Shown here: positions 1 to 9,714 of the stretch, piece after piece
How the letters are laid out: each line of letters opens with the position of its first letter
How positions within the stretch are numbered: the first letter of the stretch is position 1
DNA from: Plasmodium brasilianum
Taxonomy: Eukaryota; Apicomplexa; Aconoidasida; Haemosporida; Plasmodiidae
Direction of reading: 5' to 3'
NCBI RefSeq assembly: GCF_023973825.1
Contig: NC_090118.1
Coordinates: 1,037,001 to 1,101,000 of the forward strand
Length of the DNA: 64,000 nucleotides
The notes under the pieces: generated by a model
What the model saw: only the letters and a program-made list of their open reading frames with translations
Told to the model about the DNA's origin: nothing
Databases searched by the model: none
Position numbers and translations under genes: made by a program

Positions 1-112
1 GTAGAGTAGCAGTGGAGTAGTGGTAGAGTAGCAGTGGAGTAATGGTACAGTAGTCGTAGAATAGTAGCGGAGTAGCAGCAAATTAGATAAAAATTGAGCA
101 AGTATAAAGTTT
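1..112. repeat. degenerate AGTAGTGGTAG-type short repeat at left edge
   Basis: The first 110 bases are an irregular array of GTAGAGTAGCAGTGGAGTA-like units, purine- and T-rich and free of C on the plus strand apart from a few positions. It lies just beyond the possible last exon of the neighbouring coiled-coil gene and stays open in that reading frame on the minus strand, so it may be coding or a 3-prime flank. No function is claimed. Confidence 0.5.
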
Positions 113-1429
113 GAAAAATGATGCAGGGCAAAAGAGACGAAAAAACGAATGACAAATAGAAGGTTTAAACACAAAAATATTGCGATAAAATTGTAAATGT
201 ATTTGTTATCTTTCAATTTTTCACTTCTTTGGCTATTTTTACTCGTCCATATTATCTCCTTTTCTCTTTTTTTCGCCCCTTTCTTTTTTTCGACTTACTT
301 GCAAATATTTTCCTCGTACAGCTTATTTCCGTTCTGGAGTTGTATCAACCGAGAACATAAGGTTGATTGCTGACTCAACAAGTTTTTATACTCCTTTTCT
401 AAGGCAATTTTGTTCGGCTTTTTTTTATTTGAGTCCAGCAGTTTTTCATTTTTCCTTATGCTATCTTTTAAAAGTTTGATCTCTTTCTTTTTATTTTCTA
501 TATCTAAACAAACTTGTTTATTTTTTTGTTCTAAGGTAGAAAGAAATAAGGGATCTGTAGATTTTTTTAGCTTTTTTTTTAAAAGAATGCTATCCTTTCT
601 AGCTGTCTCTATATGCTTATTTAAATACTGCATATTCTGCTCAATGGAGTTGTATGTCTTTTTTAGCTCATGTTTATTTGGATTGTTAATATTAACTTTG
701 TAATTTGCACACAAAAGCATAAACTCATTTATTTTGTTTTTATGCGCAATTAGCTCTTCCGAGCTGTATCCTTTCTGAAACGCGTAATAAGAGAGAACAT
801 ATTTGGTGGTGTTTTGCGTATGTACGTGCGTGCACTTGTGTATACGTATGTGCATGTATGCATACGTGTGTACATGTGTATATACCTATGTACATGTATT
901 AATACATACAAATACCTATGGACACGTGCCTGTTTGCACATAAAATTTAATTATGAACGTACTACTACACCGTGAAGTGTATTACATTCTTCAATAATTG
1001 GTCGCTATCCTCTAGAAGCCTATACACATTTTTTAGCTCAATAGGACAGTACACTTTATTTTTTATTATTTCATCTCTGTTTTTTGTTATTTGATAGGCT
1101 GAAAATGGGAAAATAGGTCAATTTGTTGAGGATATGCTCATAAATATGGTGTATATTTACATGAACAATGCAGGCAATAATATTTGCATATTTACGTGAA
1201 TACTGAAGGCAATATTGTTGCATATTTGCATGAACGGTGCATAAAAAATGTTTATGGAAGATGACAGAACATGAACAAGTCATGTTTTTTTCTAAATAAA
1301 AAGGGGAAATTGGCACATAGAGTTCATTTATTTTAACATAGCAGTACTTGTAGATGATAATTCTCTATCGTATGAAAAACTCTTTTTTGAAGAGTAAATC
1401 GAAGACGATTTTACTTCAGACATATTCAT
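1..1429 (-). CDS. coiled-coil protein, multi-exon, possibly tail-anchored, continues past left edge
   Basis: Product not recognised. Three exons can be joined on the minus strand: 1429-1348 (start MNMSEVKSSSIYSS), 1098-971 and 774-299, with donors GTACTG, GTGTAG and GTAAGT and acceptors TTTTCAG and TTTCAG. Phases 1, 0 and 2 agree. From about residue 90 the protein is a Lys/Glu-rich coiled coil of about 140 residues (KLKKSTDPLFLSTLEQKNKQ and onward). The simplest reading stops at TAA (295-297) after ENICK, but that stop lies inside a perfect donor, AA|GTAAGT. Splicing to an AG at 234-233 gives a fourth exon from 232 to the edge, with a hydrophobic stretch near FIAIFLCLNLLFVIRF that would be a C-terminal membrane anchor. 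Which ending is real cannot be decided here. The gene is divergent from the membrane protein at 3211. Confidence 0.6.
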
Positions 1430-3210
1430 TTTTTATTAACTCGTTTAAAGCATTCTATGATTTTTCTGCACCTCTTTATTTGTTTTTCATTACATGGAAA
1501 ATGTTATTATTCGTTGAAAGGGGAAGAAATAGAGGCAAAAAAATGGAAAGAAAATGGAAGGAAAGTAGAAAGAAACTGGAAATAGAGAGAAAAAAAAAGA
1601 GTTAAAAAGACGAAATAACAAGCGTCCTTGTATATCTGTGAACAGAAGAAAATATATGAGATTTGTCTAATGAACATGCTCTACATATTTTCATACATAC
1701 GTACATATATGTATATATATGCACACATTTATATGTACATATATACTTGTACACGTGTAATGTATAAGTATTTATAATACTTTATGATAAAAAGGAAAAA
1801 TTTTGCTATTTCGTTTAACAAATATAACTTATAAATGTGTATATTTTTGCAGGATTTTTCATACATTATGATATATAAGCTGTCTAAAAAAAAAAAAAGG
1901 AAAAAAAGAGAACAATATGGTATTTTTTTTTTTTTTCTTTTTAAGCATATACACTAAAAAAAAAAAATAAGAAAATAAGAACAAAATAAGTACATATCCC
2001 ATGCTAAAGAGAGGGGTGCTTTCATTACAAGTGTTTGAACTTTGTCCTTTGGGCTTATTATTCCAGTATTTATCATTAATTTTTTTTTTTTTTTTTTATT
2101 TTATTTTACTTTTTCTTCCTTTTATTTTAGCAGTTTTTTCACTTTCTTGTTTTTACTTTTTTGCACTTTTATGACTTTTCATATTTTTGTAAGTTTAATT
2201 TTTTTAAGGGAAGGGGAGAAAATGACGAGAACGAAAAATAGACAGGAGGAAATATTGTGCTAATATGTAATTTTTTCACAATAATTTTTTTTCTTAAAAC
2301 ATGAAAAAATGTTCTTCTTCATCATCATCGTCATCATTATCCACTTCATCTTCTTCAATTCCTTTTTCTTTTTCTTTTTCTTTTTTCTTTTTTTTTTTTT
2401 TTTTTTCCACATTAATGAGAACTTGGTAAAATAGAGAAGAAAATAAATTTTAAGGTATTTCAGCATATTCTTAATTTTACATAAAAATGGAATGAGTATA
2501 CATAAATATATTAAAATGAACAAAATACATTTTTTTTTATGTGTATTTTGCATGAGCAATTTATTTTTATACGATAAGATATACTAAAGAAATTATGTGT
2601 CTTTTTGTGAGTTGTGTATATTTAACTTTAAAAAAAAAAAAATAAAATGTATTATTAAATTAAAACGAAATAAGTTAAATTAAATTAAATTATATAGAAA
2701 TTTATTAAATTGAAACAAATTAAACCAAAACATATTTTATGTTAAAATAAAATAATAACAGTAAATAATTTCACAAGTCCTCTCCTACTTGCTATATAAC
2801 TGCTATTTCAGCTTGTTGGAAACTTCACAACGACAGTGTAAAAACACGAAAATTTGGAAATTTGATTATGCCATATTTCAAATAAAATGATTGACACAAT
2901 CCTTAAGATGCTTCTTGGGAAATACTTTGAATGTAAAAAAAGGAAAAAATAAGAAAAATAATAAATTAAAAAAATAAAAAAATATATATAAATAATAAAA
3001 AAAAAAGAAAAAACACAAAACAAAACAAAACAAACAAAACAACTGAACGGGAAGAACAGAAAGCACTCTCTTCTATGTCTATTACAGTACAAACGCTGCG
3101 TGTGTAATTGCATATTATTTTTTTTACATTATTCCTAACTCAACTTTTTAACTCCATTTTTTCTTTTCTTTTTTTACGTCTTTGTAGCTAGTGATAATAA
3201 TTTTATAACC
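1430..3210. other. divergent intergenic region, no gene seen
   Basis: This lies between two divergently transcribed genes, so it should hold both promoters. It contains poly(A) and poly(T) tracts (about 1886-1963, 2080-2100, 2388-2406, 2628-2645), TATATG/TACATA microsatellite sequence at about 1690-1760, and A/T-only words such as TTAAATTAAATTAAA near 2690. Open frames here are Lys/Phe homopolymer translations and not credible genes. Confidence 0.6.
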
Positions 3211-5656
3211 ATGAATATGAACGCAGGAATTGAAATTAGAAATATAATAATAAAAAACGATGAAATTAATAACTTTTTAAAAGTTATCAATTTTTTTTTT
3301 TTTTTTTTTTATGACTACTCATTAAACAATTACTCGTCTATGCTTAAACAATTACTCGTCTATGCTTAAACAATTACTCGTCTATGCTTAAACAATTACT
3401 CGTCTATGCTTAAACAATTACTCGTCTATGCTTAAACAATTACTCGTCTATGCTTAAACAATTACTCGACTATGCTTAAATAATTACTCGACTACTCATT
3501 AAATAATTACTCGTTTATGCTTAAATAATTTCTCATTACTCTCTTTTCTTTTCTTTCCTTTTTTTTTTTTCTTTCCGGACACCCCTTCTCCACAACTGAA
3601 AGAGTAAAAACATAGATATAGAAATAGTTTATTTGAAAATAGAAAGAATTAATATAACGTATATAACGCTATCAGGCATTCTAACTGTAATATAATAATT
3701 TAAAAGACTTTTTCAATTTGTGATGATAATGTACATTCCGTATTTTATACTACGAAATGTTTTACGCAATATAACACAACTTATCCTTTTGCTTTATTTT
3801 AAAAAAAAAAAATAAATAATAATAAAAATAAAATATAGCTCAAGTTGCAGGGTGTAGATTTAAGAGTTAAGCCATATATTCAAAGAAATGCTTCTAAAGG
3901 AATTAAACATAAGTTGATAAACTTTTTAAAAAGCGATGAACAAGGTAAACTAAAATGAAAGATTTTAACCATGTTCCTGCGTGATTAGTAGAAGAGGTTA
4001 TATTTTCAATGTTTATGTGTAGGTGTGCAATCATTTGGTTGGGTACTTGCTTATATATTTACTTTTGTGTTTGCAGCTACATCTTCATTTATATTTGTGT
4101 TTCGTTTTAGCGCAAAACTTAGACAAGAAAAAATTGTGTTCTCCCAGAGAAATAAAGGTAAAAAAAAAAAAAAAAGAGAAGAAGATGAAAAAAGAAGAAA
4201 AAAAATAGAAAAAAAAAATTAAAATATGAAATAGAATAACGCCAAATAGGATAACATCAGACGCACAAGTTAGCAGACCCCATTTTTTGCTTTTTTCCTC
4301 TAACCATTTGTAACTTCATTTAATTAACTTAATTTTTACTAGGGTTTGGATTACACAAGGACAAAACTAGAAGATGACGTATTATGCTGTTGTTGTGAAC
4401 ATTACAAAGAAATTGAAAATTGTATATGTTGTTACAATAGCTATAACAAAATTAAGACATACATATGCAAGGATTGTTCTATTTTGAAAAATGAAAACAA
4501 TGAAACGGATTTATTGTTTCTTCAAAAACATGGGCTCTTAAAAAGAAGATTATCAAACTTTTCAAATCACATATACAACAGGAAAATGATGAGGAATGTG
4601 TTCAATGCCAATATGACTAACGTGCAAACTGATGCGAGAAAATATTTCCATAGAAAAAATGTAAGCTATCCATATGTGAATAACTACGGAAATGTAAATT
4701 ATTACGACAATGTTTACAAATTAAATAGTAATGAAATTAGAGGAAATTATTGGAAAAGAATCGAAAATGATACAAGTAACTGTTCTGTTAAAAATTTAAA
4801 AAAAAATGCAAAAAATTATTATTCCCCTCCGATAAGAAGTGTAAGCCATAAATATAAAACATATGATAATAGTACACTAAGTAAAAAAGGAAACATAAGG
4901 AATTATCGTAATGATGATATTGCACAGAGCGGAAACGATCACTCTGATATAGACAAACAGAGTTGTGTTAATTTAAATGATTCAATCAAAACATATAGTA
5001 GTAAAAGGAATGTTTATGAAAATCATAGGCGCAGTGATCATTATTTTTGTAATACTAATATGAATAGTAAAACTAATATGAATGGTAAAACTAATATGAA
5101 TAGTAAAACTAATATGAATAGTAAAACTAATATGAATAGTAAAACTAATATGAATAGTAAAACTAATATGAATAGTTATACTAACAGAAATAGTTATACT
5201 AACAGAAATAGTAATACTAACAGAAATAGTAATGTGTACACTTATGTACCGTGCATGTATGACTATAAGCAGGGGATGTGTGAAAATGAGTTAGACAAAA
5301 GTAAGAGCTTAAATTCTACGAGTGACTATCTGAAGATACATCATCTATGTAATAACAGTTTTGATATACTACAAAGAGGCTTGAAGTTAAAAAGAATTGA
5401 TGCAGAAAATTTTCGCTTATTTAACACAGATGAATTTAATGGGAACAATAAAAAAGACATCCATAAATTAAATAATAATGTAAAAATAGACAAGGAAAAC
5501 ATGTTTACTTATGGGAATTACAACAACCATGCAAGGGCAAGTAATAAATACCATGGCATAAGCAATAACTGCAATAAGCTGTTATATAGTTACGACACTA
5601 TACATAATAGGAATTACAGAAAAATAAAAATCGACAGTATTTTTCATTTAAAATGA
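3211..5656 (+). CDS. conserved-looking single-pass membrane protein with Cys-rich segment and NMNSKT repeats
   Basis: Not recognised. Exons: 3211-3282 (MNMNAGIEIRNIIIKNDEI), 3851-3944, 4023-4157 and about 4343 or 4371 to 5656. Exon 3 carries one clear transmembrane segment (WVLAYIFTFVFAATSSFIF) followed by basic residues. Exon 4 opens with a Cys-rich patch (LCCCCEHYKEIENCICC, then YICKDC) that could bind metal or be acylated, then a long Asn/Ser/Tyr-rich polar tail with 6-residue NMNSKT repeats at about 5060-5235. Phases of exons 1-3 agree (0, then 1, then 1). Joining exon 3 to the best acceptor, TTTTTACTAG at 4342, shifts the frame into a stop. The next acceptor, AAAACTAG at 4370, keeps the frame but drops nine residues. 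Intron 1 uses a weak GTTATC donor. Confidence 0.6.
3313..3535. repeat. 22-bp tandem repeat inside intron 1 of the membrane-protein gene
   Basis: About seven near-identical copies of AATTACTCGTCTATGCTTAA plus AC, then decaying copies (CGACTATG, CGACTACTC, CGTTTATG). It starts just after a T20 run. The period is not a multiple of three and the array is intronic in the model, which fits non-coding minisatellite expansion. Confidence 0.9.
5045..5235 (+). repeat. 18-bp coding tandem repeat (NMNSKT / NRNSNT)
   Basis: Seven or so copies of AATATGAATAGTAAAACT followed by variants AACAGAAATAGTTATACT and AACAGAAATAGTAATACT. They are in frame with the membrane-protein gene and translate to NMNSKT, then NRNSYT and NRNSNT, so the array has drifted at its downstream end. 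Confidence 0.95.
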
Positions 5657-5988
5657 ACATGTGAACAATACATAAGGAAATACAAGTTTTCTTTTTTTAC
5701 TCCTTTTATATATGTTATCGTCACTTGATCGTTTATTAGCAAATTTTTTCTTCATTTTTCCTTTTCCTTTTTTGTAATAAATTCTTATTAATACATAAAA
5801 AAGAAAAAAAAAAAAAAAAATTATATTTTACCATATTTTTCTCATCATTTCTTTTTTCCTCTTTTATGAATTTTCAAAAATTACACGGTCATATACAATT
5901 GCTAGAGGAGCTGTAAAATATCTGGTATAAATCGGGCTTATTTTTGGAAAAACGGATTTGTCATTTTAATACAAATGTGTAATCCACG

Positions 5989-6023
<35 letters not shown>

Positions 6024-6892
6024 GTATATGTATATGTATATTGTAATATGTCCATGTGCCCAAATCTACGTATACGCCAAAATGAATTACTTCGGAAAGA
6101 CAGTTCGTGAGGCTTCGAAATTCAAAATGTGTTTTTCATTTTATTCGAAAAGTGCATCAAATAAATGAACAGAAAAAATTAAGCAAAATTACAGAAATGA
6201 AGGGATGGCGAAATGCAACGATGCAAAACTGAAAAAATGCAAAAGTTACACATTGCACGATTACATATGTGCGTACATATGTGCGTACACATGTACGTAT
6301 CCACATGTACATTTCGATTAAAAAAGCTACCAAAAAACTAAAAATAAAATAAAAATAAGGACGTTGAAAATTTTTTTTAATATGTAAATTTGCTACTCTA
6401 ATTATGCGAAATTTTTACTTCAAAAATGTATGTTCCTTTTTTCGGATATTCATTAAGTCAGAACTGCGCGATAACAAATTATATGCTTATGTGAGTATAC
6501 GCCCCGCGAATAACTGCGTAATTTTTTATGACCTGTTCAGGTAATAACTAAGAATGGCTCAATGTATGCCAAGTTGTACAGTTCACAATGACCTAATTTA
6601 CTTCATATTAATTTAATTCATATTAATTTAATTCATTATAATTTAATTCATTATAATTTAATTCATTATAATTTACTTCACATTAATTTAATTCATTATA
6701 ATTTACTTCATATTAATTTACTTCATATTAATTTACTTCATATTAATTTACTTCATATCAATTTGCTTCATATCAAGTTACTTCATATCAAGTTACTTCA
6801 TATCAAGTTACTTCAAATAAATTCTCGTAAAATCTTTTCAGTTTAATTCGCTTCCATTCCATTCAGCTCAAACAGGTTTAATTTTTTTTTTT
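5657..6892. other. convergent intergenic region
   Basis: This separates the 3-prime ends of the membrane-protein gene (plus) and CRK1 (minus). It contains an A18 tract near 5803, a (TA)n run at about 5994-6016 with TATATG extensions, a 15-bp tandem array at 6596-6815 and a short 5-bp inverted repeat ACCTGTTCAGGT at 6531-6542. No gene was found. Terminators and poly(A) sites cannot be picked out in this AT background. Confidence 0.6.
6596..6815. repeat. 15-bp tandem repeat (TTCATATTAATTTAC family)
   Basis: About fourteen copies of a 15-base unit, drifting from TTCATATTAATTTAA through TTCATTATAATTTAA to TTCATATCAAGTTAC. Stepwise replacement of variants along the array is typical of unequal exchange. 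It lies in the 3-prime region shared by two convergent genes. Confidence 0.9.
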
Positions 6893-9343
6893 TTACGAGT
6901 GAAACTGAATGTTATTTTGGCCGATTAAATTAAAATGGTTAGTCAACTTGCTCGATCGGATGACCTTGTTCGAGTCAGGTATAATCGGCATATCCCCTAT
7001 TTCCAGTGGTTTTGGAAACTCCCTAAAATATGGATGTTTTAAAGCGTCGGACGCTGATATTCTATATTTTGGATTAAAATGTAACAGCTGTTGTAATAAA
7101 TCAAGTCCACTGTCTGATAAATATAAACCAGAAAATTGGTTAGCTACATTTGGAAAGTGGGAACGTATATTATTTACATTCATTTTTATTTTTTTTTTTT
7201 TAAAAAGATCTTTATTTTTCGAAATAAAAGAATATTCATAAAATTCAGGATATGTTTCTTTATCTGGTAATCCTAATAAATTTAATATTTTTAATATTTG
7301 ATCAATTTCATTATCACCTATAAATAATGGTTTTTTTAATATCATTTCAGCAAAAATACATCCAACACTCCATATATCAATTTTATTCGTATAATATTTT
7401 TCACCTAATAATAATTCAGGTGCCCTATACCATAACGTTACAACATTTTTTGTAAGATTATGGCTAGCTACATGACCAAATTTTCTTGCCATACCAAAAT
7501 CACAAATTTTTAAAATTCCTTTATTGCTATATAACAAATTTGTTGTTTTTAAATCTCTGTGCATAATCCAATTTGTGTGTAAATAATCAACTCCACTTAA
7601 TAATTGTTTTAGTAAACATTTCAGTTCGGATATGGTAAAACTTGGTAATTTATTATCAAGTAACATTTTTAATTCATGTTCAATATATTCCATAACTAAA
7701 TATATATCATTTAAATGTTTTCCAATAACAACTTCTTTGATAGATAAAATATTTTCATGTTCAAGTTGTAATAATATATTTATTTCCCTCAATGATGTTA
7801 TTGCAAATCCTTCATTACGTATACTTGAAAAATTTTTTAACTGTTTTAGAGCTACAATTTTTTTCGTTTTTTTATTTTGAGCCCTGAATACTGTTCCATA
7901 TGTTCCTTCACTTATTTTATTTAACCTTTTATAATTCGTTATACTTCGACATCCATTTAATATACAATCAATTTTATTTTGCTCTATGTCGCTTATGTAT
8001 TCATTGGGATCATCGCACTCTTCTGTAGTATCTTCTTCACTGCTGCTATTTTCTGTGCATTTATCTTCATTTCCTGAACGTATAAATTCAACTGCACTAT
8101 CATCGTTTTTATTTATGCAAGGTGTTTTCCTAACCTGCGCATTATTTACAAATTCCTTGTCACCTTGTTTAGTTTTTGCATACTCTTGTTTCTTCAATCG
8201 GTTGGATGATCTGCTTTCTTGCTGGGGTCTCCCTGAAGGGGTATTTAGTGAAGACGTAGTTTTCCGAGCCTCCTCTTGTTGATTCGTGTTTTGCTGATCC
8301 GCGTTCTGCTGATCTGTGTTTTGCTGATCCGTGTTTTGCTGATCCGCGTTTTGCTGATTCGCGTTTTGCTGATCCGCGTTTTGCTGATCCGCGTTTTGTT
8401 GATCCGCATTTTTCCGAACCACATCTTGCAGATCTGCATTATGCCGAGCTGCACTTCCTTGACATATGCTTCCTCCTTGTGATCCTCCCCTTTGTGTGTC
8501 TTTTTTCCCCCCATAATTCTTCCTATTTCTGTTCGCTTTGCACTTTTCATCCTTTTTTTTGATATTCCCTTTTGTGTGCTTCTCAAATGGTACGTTATAC
8601 TCATCATATGCTGCACCCTTATCATATGCTGCACCCTTATCATATGCTGCACCCTTATCATATGCTTCACCCTTATCATATGCTGCACCCTTATCATATG
8701 CTTCACCCTTATCATATGCTGCACCCTTATCATATGCTGCACCCTTATCATATACTGCACCCTTATACTCTATTTTCCTTTTCTGTCTTTTGCTAAAATG
8801 TTCCTCATCATATGTACATTTCTCTAATCCATCATTATTTTTGTAATCTGTAGACTTCTTATCCATATAGGTATGAAGAATATGATCACTTCGTATGTTG
8901 TACGACGACTTTTTGTTACTATCATATATCCTTGTGTAATAGTCAGTACATGAAAAATAAATTTTTTCGTTTTTTCGTTTATTATAATAATCATAACGTG
9001 ATTTTTCATGTGACTCCTTTTTTTCCCTCCTCCTTTTACAGTACATTGTTCTATCATACATTTCTGGAAAATTTTCAAATTTTCTTTTTTCACGATTTTT
9101 CTTCGTTTCGTTATAATATTTTTCAGATGATTTTTTCATTTCTACTTGGGTGGAATGTCTGTTCGTTATCCGATCCCTTTTATAATAGAAGTCTCTTTTG
9201 TTACCATGCCTACCATTGCTACGGATACTAGCATTACTGTTATCATCATCGTCATTGATATCGTTATCATCACGCTCTCCCCTTTTTTTTGAATCTGTTA
9301 TCATCTTTTTTTCCCCTATTTGAGTTGTCAATATTTCCAACAT
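6893..9343 (-). CDS. CRK1: cdc2-related protein kinase 1 (PITSLRE-like CDK)
   Basis: Serine/threonine kinase of the CDK family, 816 residues, single exon. The kinase domain fills the C-terminal part, roughly residues 470-780: Gly loop EGTYGTVF near 481, catalytic Lys in VALKQL near 498, cyclin-binding helix with AITSLREI near 517 in place of PSTAIRE, HRDLKTTNLL near 594, DFG near 613, activation loop ending TLWYRAPELLLG, and the DIWSVGCIFAE helix. TSLRE marks the PITSLRE/CDK10-CDK11 branch, as known for Plasmodium CRK1. The N-terminal 470 residues are charged and repeat-rich: (AYDKGA)n encoded near 8600-8770 and (NADQQ)n near 8270-8410, with many Arg/Lys. Inferred role is nuclear cell-cycle or transcription control with a cyclin. 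The start is the first Met; the Met at residue 14 is an alternative. All catalytic residues are intact. Confidence 0.93.
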   Translation of the reverse strand: MLEILTTQIGEKKMITDSKKRGERDDNDINDDDDNSNASIRSNGRHGNKRDFYYKRDRITNRHSTQVEMKKSSEKYYNETKKNREKRKFENFPEMYDRTMYCKRRREKKESHEKSRYDYYNKRKNEKIYFSCTDYYTRIYDSNKKSSYNIRSDHILHTYMDKKSTDYKNNDGLEKCTYDEEHFSKRQKRKIEYKGAVYDKGAAYDKGAAYDKGEAYDKGAAYDKGEAYDKGAAYDKGAAYDKGAAYDEYNVPFEKHTKGNIKKKDEKCKANRNRKNYGGKKDTQRGGSQGGSICQGSAARHNADLQDVVRKNADQQNADQQNADQQNANQQNADQQNTDQQNTDQQNADQQNTNQQEEARKTTSSLNTPSGRPQQESRSSNRLKKQEYAKTKQGDKEFVNNAQVRKTPCINKNDDSAVEFIRSGNEDKCTENSSSEEDTTEECDDPNEYISDIEQNKIDCILNGCRSITNYKRLNKISEGTYGTVFRAQNKKTKKIVALKQLKNFSSIRNEGFAITSLREINILLQLEHENILSIKEVVIGKHLNDIYLVMEYIEHELKMLLDNKLPSFTISELKCLLKQLLSGVDYLHTNWIMHRDLKTTNLLYSNKGILKICDFGMARKFGHVASHNLTKNVVTLWYRAPELLLGEKYYTNKIDIWSVGCIFAEMILKKPLFIGDNEIDQILKILNLLGLPDKETYPEFYEYSFISKNKDLFKKKKIKMNVNNIRSHFPNVANQFSGLYLSDSGLDLLQQLLHFNPKYRISASDALKHPYFREFPKPLEIGDMPIIPDSNKVIRSSKLTNHFNLIGQNNIQFHS
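8270..8410 (-). repeat. 15-bp coding repeat (NADQQ)n in CRK1
   Basis: Ten or so copies of a 15-base unit, plus-strand form TGCTGATCCGCGTTT, give NADQQ, NTDQQ, NANQQ and NTNQQ. Because the unit is a multiple of three, open frames also appear on the opposite strand. Those are shadows. Confidence 0.95.
8600..8770 (-). repeat. 18-bp coding repeat (AYDKGA/E)n in CRK1
   Basis: Nine or ten copies of the unit CATATGCTGCACCCTTAT on the plus strand encode GAAYDKGEAYDK-type hexapeptides. Copies differ mainly by one Ala/Glu codon, so the expansion looks recent. It sits in the disordered N-terminal extension, well away from the kinase domain. Confidence 0.95.
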
Positions 9344-9677
9344 GAAAAATGTACCCTGTTCTTCACTACCGCGGTAGTTGTTACTACCACTATCACTACT
9401 GCTACTTCTATTTCTTCTTCTACTAGTATACCCTTTATTTGGGTAAAAAGTTCACATCACATGAGCTAATGTTTTTTTGTTCTTTTCTAAATCTTGAGCC
9501 TTCTTGTCTCACAAATTATTCATTCATTGTAAATTTATTAAGTTCGGTTATTCCTAAAAAGCCATATTACTATTTTTTTTTTTTTTTTCCTCTTTGCATT
9601 AACCTGTAAGTTCATTCAACTATTTACCGTTTTGCTGCAATGTTTATGTATGTACTAATATATTTTACAAAGAATTA

Positions 9678-9714
<37 letters not shown>

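Noticed and set aside
2260..3113. Lys-rich and Phe-rich minus-strand open frames
   Set aside because: Composed of homopolymer runs without any conserved-looking segment or splice partners.
8245..8827. Long open frames on both strands through the CRK1 repeats
   Set aside because: The repeat units are multiples of three, so several frames stay open; only the minus-strand frame continuing into the kinase domain is real.
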